DNA of 64,000 nt from Bradyrhizobium lablabi (GCF_018131005.1 NZ_JAFCJK010000002.1:964463-1028462); one strand, 5' to 3'; positions 34,004-42,904 are shown, numbered from the stretch's first letter. Program-made: numbers and translations. The notes: generated by a model not told the origin, from the sequence alone.

Positions 34004-34033
34004 GCCCTCGGGCACCACGTCCGAGGGCGTTTT
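34004..34033 (+). terminator. Rho-independent terminator
   Basis: GCCCTCGG (34004-34011) pairs with CCGAGGGC (34021-34028) around a 9-base loop, followed by GTTTTTG. It ends the two secreted-protein genes. Confidence 0.8.
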
Positions 34034-34045
34034 TGTTTGACCTTA

Positions 34046-34092
34046 TAGCGTCTCCGAGCGAAGTGATGCCGGGTTCGCGCGGCGAAGCGGCT
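34046..34092 (+). repeat. partial copy of the 9133-type dispersed repeat
   Basis: TAGCGTCTCCGAGCGAAGTG then GGTTCGCGCGGCGAAG aligns to the first half of the repeats at 9133 and 10822; the palindromic end is missing. Confidence 0.5.
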
Positions 34093-34099
34093 TGTGGTC

Positions 34100-34498
34100 C
34101 TACCCGGCCGGCACGAACGCGGTGACTTCGATTTCGACCTTGGCGCGCTGATCGACGAGCCCGTCGATATAAAGCAGCGTCGAGGGCGGGAAGTTGCGGC
34201 CGAGGGTTTCCTTCCACGCCGCAGCGATGCCGGCACCGGCGGCCTCATACTCGCTCCGGCTGGTCAGATACCAGGTGAGGCGCACGATGTTCTGAGGCCC
34301 CGCACCGGCTTCGTGAAGGAGCTTGACGATCCGCTTCAGCGCGGTCCCAACCTGAGCGGCCATGTCGGGCTGATATTCGCCCTTCTCGTCCCCACCGGTC
34401 TGGCCGGCCAGCACGATCCATTTCCCCGGACCGTCGAAGCTGACGCCGTGCGAGAAGCCGCGGGGTTTCGACCATTCGGCCGGGTGCAACACGCGCAT
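34100..34498 (-). CDS. RidA/YjgF/UK114 family protein
   Basis: 132 residues, close to the family length. FSHGVSFDGPGKWIVLAGQT, DMAAQVGTALKRIVKLLHEA, VRLTWYLTSRSEYEAAG and PPSTLLYIDGLVDQRAKVEI follow the RidA chorismate-mutase-like fold. The usual arginine that binds the carboxylate of the imine in R[VA]xVxV is AKVEIE here, so it falls into a non-archetypal Rid group. It may deaminate reactive enamines/imines or have another role. It lies opposite to the EamA gene. Confidence 0.85.
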   Translation of the reverse strand: MRVLHPAEWSKPRGFSHGVSFDGPGKWIVLAGQTGGDEKGEYQPDMAAQVGTALKRIVKLLHEAGAGPQNIVRLTWYLTSRSEYEAAGAGIAAAWKETLGRNFPPSTLLYIDGLVDQRAKVEIEVTAFVPAG

Positions 34499-34636
34499 GA
34501 GCAGATCCTCCTGATTGTTTTCACCGATTGCTTAGCACCCAACGACAGGGCGGCGCATCACTGCGTCGGCAGATTTGCGCGTTGCAAATCTGGGCCAACT
34601 CGCCGATACCGGCGATCCCTCGTCATCTCGTCCCAT

Positions 34637-35515
34637 ATGGATCGCACCCCCTCAAAGACCCGCGCCGCGCTGTGGATGGCCGGGTGGCTCGCGCTGATGT
34701 TGATCGTGGCCGTCGCCGGCCGCGAGGCGACGCGCGAGGTGAACGTCTTTCAGTTGATGGAAGTGCGCTCGGTGCTCGGCTTGCTGTTGCTCTTCCCGCT
34801 GATCCGCATGAGCGGCGGCCTCGCGGTGTTGAAAACGGCGCGTGTGCATCTGCATATCGTACGCAACCTGATCCACTACAGTGCCCAGTTCGGCTGGTTT
34901 TACGCGCTGACGCTGATTCCGATCGGCCAGGTCGTCGCGATCGAATTCACGATGCCGATCTGGACCGCACTGCTTGCGGCCAGCTTCCTCGGCGAGCGGC
35001 TGACGGTGTGGAAGATTGTCGCGATCGTGCTCGGCCTTGTCGGCGTCGTCGTGATCGTGCGGCCAGCGACCGGAGAGGTCAATCCGGGGCAGTTGATCGC
35101 GCTCGCGGCAGCCGTCGGCTTCGGCGTCTCGATTGCGATCGTGAAATCCCTGACGCGGACCGAACAGACGCTGGCAATCATATTCTGGATGCTGGCGGTG
35201 CAGTCGGCCGCGGGCTTCTTCCCCGCGCTCTACGTCTGGACATGGCCCTCGCCTTACGTTTGGGGATGGCTCGTCGCGATTGCGTTCTGCGGCACCTTCT
35301 CGCACTACTGCATGGCGCGCGCGATGCTGCACGCGGATGCGACCGTGGTAATCCCGATGGATTTCCTGCGCGTCCCGCTGACCGCCATTCTGGGCTGGCT
35401 GATCTACGCAGAGCGCCTCGACATCTTCACCGCGCTTGGAGCCGCGCTGATCCTGACGGGCAACGTCCTGAACCTGAAGCCCGGCGCACCGGTTCCCGCC
35501 CGCGCCCGAATCTGA
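34637..35515 (+). CDS. EamA/DMT family transporter
   Basis: 292 residues from the Met at 34637. Ten predicted helices in two EamA repeats; the second opens with LIALAAAVGFGVSIAIVKSL. The linker IEFTMPIWTALLAASFLGER and its echo DFLRVPLTAILGWLIYAERL mark both halves (the [FA]-x-P-[IL]-x-A-[IL]-x-[GA]-x-[FI]-x-x-E-[RK] signature). Likely exports amino acids or small metabolites. A bidirectional terminator follows. Confidence 0.88.
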   Translation: MDRTPSKTRAALWMAGWLALMLIVAVAGREATREVNVFQLMEVRSVLGLLLLFPLIRMSGGLAVLKTARVHLHIVRNLIHYSAQFGWFYALTLIPIGQVVAIEFTMPIWTALLAASFLGERLTVWKIVAIVLGLVGVVVIVRPATGEVNPGQLIALAAAVGFGVSIAIVKSLTRTEQTLAIIFWMLAVQSAAGFFPALYVWTWPSPYVWGWLVAIAFCGTFSHYCMARAMLHADATVVIPMDFLRVPLTAILGWLIYAERLDIFTALGAALILTGNVLNLKPGAPVPARARI

Positions 35516-35631
35516 ATTTCACACGCGCAATGTGAGCTGCATCACGCGCGGCTGCGGCATCGATCCGGTCGGGCGTTTCATGGGCGGCATGGTCGGCGGC
35601 TTCCTGCGCTGAACTGCGAAGCTTCTGGCAG
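35516..35631. other. intergenic with a 26-codon open frame
   Basis: A GTG-started frame reads VSCITRGCGIDPVGRFMGGM and ends LR before TGA. It has Cys and Gly patterns but no ribosome-binding site; too short to call. Confidence 0.25.
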
Positions 35632-35660
35632 AAAAAAGCCCGGGGAATCCTGGGCTTCTT
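35632..35660. terminator. bidirectional terminator
   Basis: AAGCCC (35636-35641) pairs with GGGCTT (35652-35657), with extra GG/CC pairing, and is preceded by an A-run and followed by a T-rich stretch. It separates the convergent transporter and BrnA genes. Confidence 0.65.
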
Positions 35661-35670
35661 GTTGCGAACG

Positions 35671-35910
35671 TTACTTCCCTGCAGCCTTGCGCAGCGCCTC
35701 GTTGATCCGGTCTTGCCAGCCGGGACCGCCCTCCTGAAAGTATTCCAGTACGTCCTGATCGATCCGCAACGTGACCTGCTCCCGGACGCCTGGGACCGCC
35801 GCCGTCTTTGATGGCGCCACCGCCACCTTGGTGGTGGCGCGCTTGAAGGCGGCTTCTGCCTCGCTGCGGGCGTCGTTCAGGGTTCGCGGTCGCCTCGGTT
35901 GATCGGCCAT
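35671..35910 (-). CDS. BrnA-family antitoxin-like protein, without a BrnT partner
   Basis: 79 residues. A charged N-terminus is followed by REQVTLRIDQDVLEYFQEGG and PGWQDRINEALRKAAG, the ribbon-helix-helix BrnA (DUF4415) core. BrnA proteins repress their own operon and neutralise the RelE-like RNase BrnT. No BrnT frame lies within several kilobases on either strand, so this is an orphan that may act as a repressor. Four bases separate its start from the cysK stop. Confidence 0.8.
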   Translation of the reverse strand: MADQPRRPRTLNDARSEAEAAFKRATTKVAVAPSKTAAVPGVREQVTLRIDQDVLEYFQEGGPGWQDRINEALRKAAGK

Positions 35911-35913
35911 CTC

Positions 35914-36891
35914 TCAGATTCCTTCAAACAACACCGTCGACAGGTAGCGCTCCGCGAACGACGGCACAATCGCCAGAATGGTTTTGCCCGCGGCTTCCGG
36001 CCGCTTGCCTATTTGCATCGCCGCGGCGATCGCCGCGCCTGAGGAAATCCCGCCGGGAATACCCTCGCTGCGCGCCAGCGCCCGAGAGGTCTCGATCGCG
36101 CTCGCGCTGTTGATCTTGATGATCTCGTCGATCACGGAGCGGTCGAGGATGTCGGGCACGAATCCGGCGCCGATGCCCTGGATCTTGTGCGGGGTATGCT
36201 GGCCGCCTGACAGCACCGGGCTTTCCTCCGGCTCGACCGCCACGACCCGCAAACTGGGCTTACGGGGTTTGAGCACCTGCCCGACCCCGGTGATGGTGCC
36301 CCCGGTGCCGACGCCGGCGACGAAGTAATCGATGTTGCCGCCGGTGTCGTTCCAGATCTCCTCCGCCGTGGTGCGGCGATGGATTTCGGGATTGGCGAGG
36401 TTCTTGAACTGCTGCGGCATCACCGCATTCGGCGTCGTGCGCACGAGTTCCTCCGCAGTCGCGATCGAGCCCTTCATGCCCAGCGAGGCCGGCGTCAGGA
36501 TGATCTCGGCGCCGAGGAACGCCAGCATCCTGCGCCGCTCGATCGACATCGATTCCGGCATCACCAGCTTCAGCCGGTAGCCGCGCGAGGCGGCCACATA
36601 GGCGAGTGCAATCCCGGTATTGCCCGAGGTCGGCTCGATCAGCACGGTGTCGGCATTGATGATGCCAGCCTTCTCCATCGCGACGATCATCGCAGCGCCG
36701 ATACGATCCTTCACGCTCGCGGCCGGGTTGAAGTATTCGAGTTTTGCAATGATGGTCGCGGTGACGCCTTGGGCCTGCGGCAATCTGCGCAGCCGCACGA
36801 TCGGCGTGTCGCCGATCGCATCGACGATAGAGTCAAAGACGCGTCCGCGTCCGGGTTGCACTGCACTCGTTGTCGATGAGGCGTCCATCAA
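35914..36891 (-). CDS. cysK: cysteine synthase A (O-acetylserine sulfhydrylase)
   Basis: 325 residues. PLP lysine in [11 protein letters not shown], the substrate loop [11 protein letters not shown], the phosphate-binding [12 protein letters not shown], and [11 protein letters not shown] near the end (Ser to the pyridine N). It makes cysteine from O-acetylserine and sulfide in the cytoplasm. Standard length. BrnA is four bases downstream, so the two probably share a transcript. Confidence 0.95.
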   Translation of the reverse strand: MMDASSTTSAVQPGRGRVFDSIVDAIGDTPIVRLRRLPQAQGVTATIIAKLEYFNPAASVKDRIGAAMIVAMEKAGIINADTVLIEPTSGNTGIALAYVAASRGYRLKLVMPESMSIERRRMLAFLGAEIILTPASLGMKGSIATAEELVRTTPNAVMPQQFKNLANPEIHRRTTAEEIWNDTGGNIDYFVAGVGTGGTITGVGQVLKPRKPSLRVVAVEPEESPVLSGGQHTPHKIQGIGAGFVPDILDRSVIDEIIKINSASAIETSRALARSEGIPGGISSGAAIAAAMQIGKRPEAAGKTILAIVPSFAERYLSTVLFEGI

Positions 36892-37141
36892 AAATGGCTC
36901 CTATTGAGATCATGCGGGAAACATGCGGTCTTCTGCATTAGAAGCGGTGCACCATCGGTTGCGCAAGCCAGAACCGTGGCGGATGTTCGCTGCGTTGCGA
37001 TACTGGAACTGTGCGCAAGTCACGCAAAGCAAAAGCAATATTACGTAAAACCAACGCATTTGTGTTGCGACAAGGTCAAACAAATGAGGTTATAACGTCC
37101 GTGCGAGGGAAGCTCAGGTTCAGAACGCAAAGGAGGTCACG
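36892..37141. other. intergenic; promoter area for two divergent genes
   Basis: About 250 bases between the divergent cysK and zinc-ribbon genes. A/T-rich near 37020-37090. An AAAGGAG site (37129-37135) precedes the zinc-ribbon ATG. No further feature seen. Confidence 0.35.
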
Positions 37142-37357
37142 ATGCCAGCAGTTGCTGAAATCTTGTCGACCGTCGCGTCTCGACCCGATCCGCGGGGATG
37201 TGAATTGCCAACTTGCCCGGTGTGTGCGGACTCCATGGTAGCGGCGGAAGCCTCCGCCTATCTGAATGATCACGTGATCAGCTATTTGTGGACCTGCGAC
37301 ACATGTGGTTACGGGTTTGTAACGAAGCATTCGGTCAAGCGGTACGCCTGTAACTGA
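37142..37357 (+). CDS. small zinc-ribbon protein
   Basis: 71 residues. PTCPVCADSM and WTCDTCGYGF provide four Cys for a zinc ribbon, with a helix between them (MVAAEASAYLNDHVISYL). The end is basic (KHSVKRYACN). Similar short proteins are frequent in Bradyrhizobium. Good AAAGGAG site. It faces tgt, 14 bases from the tgt stop. Confidence 0.7.
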   Translation: MPAVAEILSTVASRPDPRGCELPTCPVCADSMVAAEASAYLNDHVISYLWTCDTCGYGFVTKHSVKRYACN

Positions 37358-37370
37358 CTTTTGAACACGC

Positions 37371-38504
37371 TCACTTTTGAGCGATGTCACCGCGCGCCCA
37401 TCCGGCGCGCGTTTTCGTTTTGAAATCCTCGAAGGTGCCGTTGGCAATCGCCTCGCGGAGACCCTGCATCAGTTCCTGGTAATAGGCGACGTTGATTTCC
37501 GAGAGCAGCATGGCGCCCAGCGTCTCGCCTGAGCGAACGAGGTGATGCAGATAGGCGCGCGAATAGGTTCGCGCCGCCGGCCACGGGCTTTCCTCATCGA
37601 GCGGCCGGGGATCGTCAATGTGACGCGCGTTTCGCAAATTGATCTGGCCGAACCGGGTGAACGCCATGCCGTGGCGTCCATTCCGTGTCGGCATCACGCA
37701 GTCGAACATGTCGACGCCGCGGGCGACCGCCTCGAGGATGTCTTCGGGCGTGCCGACGCCCATCAGATAACGAGGGCGATCGGCCGGCAGCGCCGGTGCG
37801 GTCTCCTCGATCATCGCGAGCATCACCGCCTGCGGCTCGCCGACCGCAAGCCCGCCGATCGCATAACCGTGGAAGCCCATATCGACCAGACCACGCGCGC
37901 TGACCTGCCGCAGCGCTGGAACATCGCCGCCCTGAACGATGCCGAACAGCATGTAGCCGTCGGGCGCCGTCGCAAATGCACGCTTGCTGCGCTCTGCCCA
38001 GCGCAGCGAGAGCTGCATCGCCCGCTCGATGTCGGCGTGCCCGGCCGGCAGGCGGACACATTCGTCCATCTGCATCGCAATGTCGGAGCCGAGCAGCCGT
38101 TGCACCTCGATCGAGCGCTCAGGCGACAGCTCGACCTTGGTGCCGTCGATATGCGAGCGGAACGTCACGGCCTGCTCGGTCACCCTGCGCAGTTCGGAGA
38201 GCGACATCACCTGGAAGCCGCCCGAGTCGGTGAGCATCGGGCCGCGCCAGCCTGTGAACCGCTGCAGGCCGCCCAACGCGGCGACCCGTTCGGCGCCCGG
38301 ACGCAGCATGAGATGGTAGGTGTTTCCGAGCACGATATCGGCGCCGGCCTCGCGCACCTCGCGCCAGTGCATGCCCTTCATCGCACCGGCCGTGCCGACC
38401 GGCATGAAGGCCGGCGTACGCACTACGCCATGTGGCGTGGTCAGGCGGCCGGTGCGGGCGGCGCCATCGGTTTTGAGAAGCTCGAAATGGTGCGGAAGGC
38501 TCAT
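37371..38504 (-). CDS. tgt: queuine tRNA-ribosyltransferase (tRNA-guanine transglycosylase)
   Basis: 377 residues, normal length. Conserved blocks: [48 protein letters not shown] (catalytic Asp), [46 protein letters not shown] and [20 protein letters not shown] (nucleophile Asp). A zinc site may be formed in the C-terminal part, though here the usual Cys cluster is reduced. It inserts preQ1 at the wobble position of GU(N) tRNAs, the step before QueA. Confidence 0.95.
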   Translation of the reverse strand: MSLPHHFELLKTDGAARTGRLTTPHGVVRTPAFMPVGTAGAMKGMHWREVREAGADIVLGNTYHLMLRPGAERVAALGGLQRFTGWRGPMLTDSGGFQVMSLSELRRVTEQAVTFRSHIDGTKVELSPERSIEVQRLLGSDIAMQMDECVRLPAGHADIERAMQLSLRWAERSKRAFATAPDGYMLFGIVQGGDVPALRQVSARGLVDMGFHGYAIGGLAVGEPQAVMLAMIEETAPALPADRPRYLMGVGTPEDILEAVARGVDMFDCVMPTRNGRHGMAFTRFGQINLRNARHIDDPRPLDEESPWPAARTYSRAYLHHLVRSGETLGAMLLSEINVAYYQELMQGLREAIANGTFEDFKTKTRAGWARGDIAQK

Positions 38505-38574
38505 GGCCGCGCTTATGGCGTGACAGCCATGCCGGATTCAACCATGTTTTAACGCGGTTTCAGCCCAAATTCCG

Positions 38575-38603
38575 TTGACCCGCGCCAATGTCTGCAGCAT
38601 AAG
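38575..38603 (+). promoter_or_regulatory. sigma-70-type promoter for the asd leader
   Basis: TTGACC (38575-38580), 17 bases, CATAAG (38598-38603). Transcription would begin near 38610, so the leader ATG at 38612 would sit at the very 5' end, as in the leaderless trpL of rhizobia. Confidence 0.4.
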
Positions 38604-38611
38604 ACCGCGCC

Positions 38612-38683
38612 ATGATCATTTTGACCACACGTTCCAGCAAAACCACCAAGCCCTCCGGAGCCTCGGGAGGCGTGCGCGCGTAG
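38612..38683 (+). CDS. possible 23-residue leader peptide rich in Thr and Ile
   Basis: The frame reads MIILTTRSSKTTKPS then GASGGVRA. Four of the first 12 residues are Thr, with two Ile and a Lys; a second Lys follows directly. It lies between a promoter-like pair and a terminator hairpin in front of asd, whose product feeds Thr, Ile, Lys and Met synthesis. That is the layout of a translation-controlled attenuator. No ribosome-binding site, which fits a leaderless start. Inferred. Confidence 0.35.
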   Translation: MIILTTRSSKTTKPSGASGGVRA

Positions 38684-38712
38684 TCGGTCGAACCGCATCA
38701 CCTCAACCCGAA

Positions 38713-38743
38713 GCCCCGCCTGATGAAGGTCCGGGGCCTTTTT
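38713..38743 (+). terminator. terminator or attenuator hairpin before asd
   Basis: GCCCCG (38713-38718) pairs with CGGGGC (38732-38737), with a CTTTTTATT tail. It stands 36 bases before the asd start, with no complete gene of normal size upstream on this strand, so it is more likely an attenuator than a simple gene end. Confidence 0.6.
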
Positions 38744-38778
38744 ATTGCCTGCAAGCATGATCTGAAATGGAGGACAAA

Positions 38779-39804
38779 GTGAGTAACGCTCCCGTTGTCG
38801 CGATTGTCGGCGTGACCGGTGCCGTGGGCGCCGAATTCATCGCCACCATGGACAAGCGTGGCTTCCGCGTCGGCAAGCTGAAGGCGCTGGCGAGCGCCCG
38901 CTCGGCCGGCAAGACCGTCGACTTCCGAGGCAAGCCTGTCGTGATCGAGGAACTCACCGAGCGCTCCTTTGAAGGCGTCGACCTCGCGCTGTTCTCGGCC
39001 GGCAGCGGCATCTCGAAGAAGTTTGCGCCTGTCGCGGTCAAGTCCGGCGCCGTCGTGGTCGACAACTCCTCGGCGTTTCGCATGGACCCGAACGTCCCGC
39101 TGGTGATCCCGGAGATCAATGCGAACCGCATCCGCGATCACAAGGGCATCATCGCCAATCCGAACTGCGCCGCCATCACCGCGCTGGTGCCGTTGTGGCC
39201 GATCCACCAGAAGAACCGCATCAAGCGCGTGATCATCTCGACCTATCAGGCGGCGAGCGGCGCCGGTGCGGCGGCAATGGAGGAACTGGTGGAGTCCACC
39301 CGCGCTCACCTCAACGGACAGGTCTATGCGCCGAAGGTGATGCCGCACCCCTATGCCTTCAACCTCTTCAACCACAATACGGCTGTTGATCCTGAGACCG
39401 GCTACAACGACGAGGAGACCAAGGTCATCAAGGAGACCCGCAAGATCTTCGAGGATGACAAGATCGCGGTCGGCGTCACTTGCGTGCGCGTACCGGTGCT
39501 GCGCGCGCATTGCGAGGCGATCACCTTCGAATGCGAAAAGCCGATCACCGAGGACCAGGTGCGCGCGATCCTCTCGCGGGCGCCAAGTGTGAAGATCGTC
39601 GACGATCGTGCCAAGAATTACTTCCCGATGCCGGTCGACGCCTCGGGTCAGGACGACGTGTTGGTCGGCAGAATCCGCAAGGACCTCAGCGATCCCAGCG
39701 GTCATTCGATCTCGATCTTCGTTGCGGCGGACCAATTGCTGAAGGGAGCGGCACTCAACGCGGTGCAGATCGCGGAGCTGTTGCCTGCGCGCGCGATGGC
39801 GTAA
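38779..39804 (+). CDS. asd: aspartate-semialdehyde dehydrogenase
   Basis: 341 residues from the GTG at 38779, chosen because GGAGG lies 5 bases upstream; an ATG at 38767 overlaps that site. NADP loop VAIVGVTGAVGAEF, then FSAGSGISKKFAP, VVDNSSAFRMDPNVPLVIPE, catalytic Cys in IIANPNCAAITALVP, then YQAASGAGAAAMEEL and the late VRVPVLRAHCEAITFE (catalytic His). It reduces aspartyl phosphate to the semialdehyde for Lys, Thr, Met and diaminopimelate synthesis. Confidence 0.95.
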   Translation: MSNAPVVAIVGVTGAVGAEFIATMDKRGFRVGKLKALASARSAGKTVDFRGKPVVIEELTERSFEGVDLALFSAGSGISKKFAPVAVKSGAVVVDNSSAFRMDPNVPLVIPEINANRIRDHKGIIANPNCAAITALVPLWPIHQKNRIKRVIISTYQAASGAGAAAMEELVESTRAHLNGQVYAPKVMPHPYAFNLFNHNTAVDPETGYNDEETKVIKETRKIFEDDKIAVGVTCVRVPVLRAHCEAITFECEKPITEDQVRAILSRAPSVKIVDDRAKNYFPMPVDASGQDDVLVGRIRKDLSDPSGHSISIFVAADQLLKGAALNAVQIAELLPARAMA

Positions 39805-39870
39805 GCAACGCGACGCTGTCTGCCCGTCATGTTGACGAATGACGGTATGATGTGCGCACAGCCCATCCGC

Positions 39871-39985
39871 GTCATTGCGAGCGAAGCGAAGCAATCCACC
39901 CGGCCGTACGTGCGGAACGATGGATTGCTTCGTCACTTCAGCGCAAAACTGCTCTGCAATTTTGTCGCGAGCTTCTCGCAATGAC
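39871..39985. repeat. dispersed palindromic repeat (TCATTGCGAGCGAAGCG type)
   Basis: The left arm GTCATTGCGAGCGAAGCGAA then GCAATCCA is mirrored on the right by GGATTGCTTCGTC and GCGAGCTTCTCGCAATGAC. This is a REP-like family known across rhizobia. A half copy is at 41276-41308. Confidence 0.7.
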
Positions 39986-40020
39986 CGAGTTGCACGGACC
40001 GGGATTTGCGGTTGCCGACC

Positions 40021-41118
40021 CTACAAATCCAGATCTCCGCGCGGCTCATGCGCGCGGAACAGCAGGCACGCATCGCCATACGAATAGAAGCGATAGCCGC
40101 TCCGGATCGCATGGGCGTAAGCGCTCTTCATCGTGTCGAGCCCGGAGAAGGCCGATACCAGCATGAACAGCGTCGAGCGCGGCAGATGGAAGTTGGTCAG
40201 CAAGATGTCCACTGCGCGGAAACGATAGCCGGGCGTGATGAAGATCGAGGTCTCGGCCGAGAACGACTGGATGGTGCCGTCGGCCGTCGCAGCGCTCTCC
40301 AGGAGCCTGAGCGATGTTGTGCCGATCGCCACGATCCTTCCGCCCCTGGCGCGGGCAGAATTCAGTGCGGCCGCCGTCTTGGCGGTGATGCAGCCCCATT
40401 CGGCATGCATCCGGTGTTCCGTGGTCTCCTCCACCTTCACCGGCAGGAACGTCCCTGCCCCGACATGCAGCGTCAGCCGGTGCAACCCGACGCCGCGGCT
40501 GCGCAGCGCGGCTTCGAGCGTCGGCGTGAAATGCAGGCCGGCGGTCGGCGCTGCCACTGCGCCCTCGTTCGCCGCGAACATGGTCTGGTAGTCGGCGGCG
40601 TCCCTCTCGTCGGGCGTGCGCTTCGACGCGATGTAGGGTGGCAGCGGCGGCGTGCCGACATCTGAGATCGCCTGCTCGAGCGCCGGTCCGTGGAACGAGA
40701 ACGACAGCGTGACTTCGCCCTCCTGCCCCTTGGCCTCGACCTGCGCATCGAGATGACCGAGCAGGCAGACCTTGCCCTCATTGCCGAAGCGGATGGTATC
40801 GCCCGCCGCAAGCTTCTTCGCAGGCTTCACCAGTGCCTGCCAGCGCGACCCGTCGATCCGCTTGATCAGCGTCGCCTCGATCTTCGGCTCGGTGTCACGG
40901 CCGATCCGACGGCCCTTGAGCTGAGCGGCGATCACCTTGGTATCGTTGACGACGATCTGATCGCCCGGTTCGAGCCAATGAGGCAGGTCGGCAACCGTGC
41001 CGTCGCGCAGCACGCCGTCGGGATGCACCACCAGCATCCGCGCGGAATCCCGCGGGCTTGCCGGGCGCAGCGCAATCCGCTCAGGCGAAAGTTCGAAATC
41101 GAAGAGGTCGGTACGCAT
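40021..41118 (-). CDS. queA: S-adenosylmethionine:tRNA ribosyltransferase-isomerase
   Basis: 365 residues from the Met at 41118 ([20 protein letters not shown]); an upstream Met at 41142 would add eight residues that family members lack. [54 protein letters not shown] and [20 protein letters not shown], and [20 protein letters not shown] are all typical. It transfers ribosyl from SAM to preQ1-tRNA, forming epoxyqueuosine, downstream of Tgt. 24 bases follow its stop before the neighbouring repeat region. Confidence 0.95.
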   Translation of the reverse strand: MRTDLFDFELSPERIALRPASPRDSARMLVVHPDGVLRDGTVADLPHWLEPGDQIVVNDTKVIAAQLKGRRIGRDTEPKIEATLIKRIDGSRWQALVKPAKKLAAGDTIRFGNEGKVCLLGHLDAQVEAKGQEGEVTLSFSFHGPALEQAISDVGTPPLPPYIASKRTPDERDAADYQTMFAANEGAVAAPTAGLHFTPTLEAALRSRGVGLHRLTLHVGAGTFLPVKVEETTEHRMHAEWGCITAKTAAALNSARARGGRIVAIGTTSLRLLESAATADGTIQSFSAETSIFITPGYRFRAVDILLTNFHLPRSTLFMLVSAFSGLDTMKSAYAHAIRSGYRFYSYGDACLLFRAHEPRGDLDL

Positions 41119-41275
41119 GTGCTTCTTGGTTCCAGCCGGCAAAAGTGCGTCTGGCGATTGGGCGGAGCCGATCGCGCAGCCAGATCATGCCGGGATCACG
41201 GCTGCGCCCGCTGCACCACGCCGTCGCGTGCGGCAACGGAGCGATCACGACGAAGCGTCTTCCAGCAAAATGAAG

Positions 41276-41308
41276 CATTGGATCGCTTCGCTCGCGCTCG
41301 CAATGGCG
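41276..41308. repeat. half copy of the TCATTGCGAG-type repeat
   Basis: ATTGGATCGCTTCGCTCGCG then CTCGCAATGGCG matches the right arm of the element at 39871-39985. Confidence 0.5.
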
Positions 41309-41412
41309 TAAGCCGGCGAACCGGTCGCGCTTGATTGAGAATCTAAACGGGATGACGATCCGAAGAAAGTCATCCCGTCCCGGAATGCATTACAGTGAAA
41401 TGCGTAACGACG

Positions 41413-41877
41413 TCAGGTCGCGTCCGCTGCCATGCGCGCCTTGACGATCTTGTCCGGGTCCTTCACCGGCTCGCCGCGCTTGATCTTGTCGACATTCTCC
41501 ATGCCTTCGGTCACCTTGCCCCAAACCGTATACTGGCCGTTGAGGAAGGAAGCATCATCGAAGCAGATGAAGAACTGGCTGTCCCCCGAATCCGGGTTGG
41601 CGGCACGGGCCATCGAGGCGGTGCCGCGGACATGCGGCTCCTTGTTGAACTCGGCTTTCAGCTTCTTGCCAGAGCCGCCCATCCCGGTTCCCTGCGGGCA
41701 GCCGGTCTGTGCCATGAAGCCGTCGATCACGCGATGGAACACGATGCCGTCGTAAAACCCCTCGCGCACCAGTTCCTTGATCCGCGCGACGTGGTTCGGC
41801 GCGAGATCGGGCCGCATCTCGATGGTGACCGGGCCTTTGGTGGTTTCAAGGATCAAAGTATTTTCAGTGGCAGCCAT
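41413..41877 (-). CDS. cytoplasmic cyclophilin-type peptidyl-prolyl isomerase
   Basis: 154 residues, no signal peptide. KGPVTIEMRPDLAPNHVARI, FHRVIDGFMAQTGCPQGTG (catalytic Arg), MARAANPDSGDSQFFICFDD and FLNGQYTVWGKVTEGMENVD make a complete cyclophilin core. Catalyses cis-trans isomerisation of Xaa-Pro bonds. The end of the preceding gene overlaps its start by 25 bases. Confidence 0.93.
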   Translation of the reverse strand: MAATENTLILETTKGPVTIEMRPDLAPNHVARIKELVREGFYDGIVFHRVIDGFMAQTGCPQGTGMGGSGKKLKAEFNKEPHVRGTASMARAANPDSGDSQFFICFDDASFLNGQYTVWGKVTEGMENVDKIKRGEPVKDPDKIVKARMAADAT

Positions 41878-42287
41878 GCTCGCTTCTCCTGCGTTTTCGG
41901 CTCACGTTTTCGGGTTTTGAACGGAATCGCGAATGGGCGGCCGGCAACAGCGCCACCCAACCCTTCGGTAAATGGCAACGGCGTGCAGCGTTGCAAAGTT
42001 TCCATCACGGCGATGCGATATTGCAGCCGGTCGTTCTCGGTCGCCTGTTCCGACTCGTAGCTGATCCTGGGATGGCCGAGGATCGTGCCCTGCCGATTGA
42101 AACTGACGATCACGGTGATGTCGATCGGGTTGGCGACCGACAGCGGCGGTGGCTTCCAGCAGCGATGGAGCTGGATGTAGAGGTCTTGCAGCGTATCGAG
42201 CTGACCTGTCTCTGCCCGCGCGGGCCACGCCAGCGCGAGCAGCACGACGGCGGTCGCAAACCAGACACTTGACATGCCGCGCTGCAT
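41853..42287 (-). CDS. secreted TonB/TolA C-terminal-like protein, hypothetical
   Basis: 144 residues. Signal peptide to WPARA. The domain has LDTLQDLYIQLHRCWKPPP, ITVIVSFNRQGTILGHPRIS and YRIAVMETLQRCTPLPFTEG with a Cys pair, reminiscent of the TonB C-terminal fold (V-x-F-x-x-x-G-x-I). The end is basic. It is sandwiched between two cyclophilin genes and overlaps the downstream one by 25 bases, indicating one transcript. Confidence 0.6.
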   Translation of the reverse strand: MQRGMSSVWFATAVVLLALAWPARAETGQLDTLQDLYIQLHRCWKPPPLSVANPIDITVIVSFNRQGTILGHPRISYESEQATENDRLQYRIAVMETLQRCTPLPFTEGLGGAVAGRPFAIPFKTRKREPKTQEKRAWLPLKIL

Positions 42288-42296
42288 TGTCCGGTC

Positions 42297-42860
42297 TCAC
42301 TTGATGTCGGATGCGACCTGCACCTTCACCATCTTGTCCGGGTCGGTGACGGTGCCGCTCGCAGAGCCCGCGGACGCCTTCTTCAGCTTGTCGACCACGT
42401 CCATGCCGGACACCACCTCGCCAATCACGGTGTACTGGCCGTTCAGGCTCGATCCGTCCGCGAACATGATGAAGAACTGCGAATTGGCGCTGTCGACGCT
42501 GTCACCGCGTCGCGCCATGCCGACGATGCCGCGCTTGAACGGCACGTTGGAGAATTCCTGCTTGAGGTTCGGATATTTCGAGCCGCCGGTACCGTTGAAG
42601 TTCTGGCCGTCGCCGGTCTGCGCCATGAAGCCGTCCATGACGCGATGGAACGGCACGTTGTTGTAGAAGCCCTCGCGCGCGAGCTGCTTGATGCGCTCGG
42701 CATGCTGAGGCGCGATGTCGGTGCGCAGCTTGATGACGATACGGCCCTTGGTGGTGTCGATCACGATTGCATTCGCCTTGTCGAGATCGGCGGGTAGCGT
42801 TTGCGCGATTGCGGGAACGACGCAGAAGAGCGCGGCAACGAGTGCGAAAATTCGGATCAT
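42297..42860 (-). CDS. periplasmic cyclophilin-type peptidyl-prolyl isomerase
   Basis: 187 residues. Signal peptide MIRIFALVAALFCVVPAIAQ. Core: KGRIVIKLRTDIAPQHAERI, FHRVMDGFMAQTGDGQNFNG (catalytic Arg), GMARRGDSVDSANSQFFIMF and LNGQYTVIGEVVSGMDVVDK. The secreted counterpart of the cytoplasmic enzyme encoded next door; probably aids folding of envelope proteins. Confidence 0.93.
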   Translation of the reverse strand: MIRIFALVAALFCVVPAIAQTLPADLDKANAIVIDTTKGRIVIKLRTDIAPQHAERIKQLAREGFYNNVPFHRVMDGFMAQTGDGQNFNGTGGSKYPNLKQEFSNVPFKRGIVGMARRGDSVDSANSQFFIMFADGSSLNGQYTVIGEVVSGMDVVDKLKKASAGSASGTVTDPDKMVKVQVASDIK

Positions 42861-42904
42861 GGAGACTCCGGAGCAGGACGTTTGGGAAGCGGGGACGGCC
42901 GGCG

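Noticed and set aside
37542..38552. 336-codon plus-strand frame opposite tgt
   Set aside because: His/Arg/Ala-rich antisense product of a GC-rich gene; tgt on the minus strand is complete and conserved.
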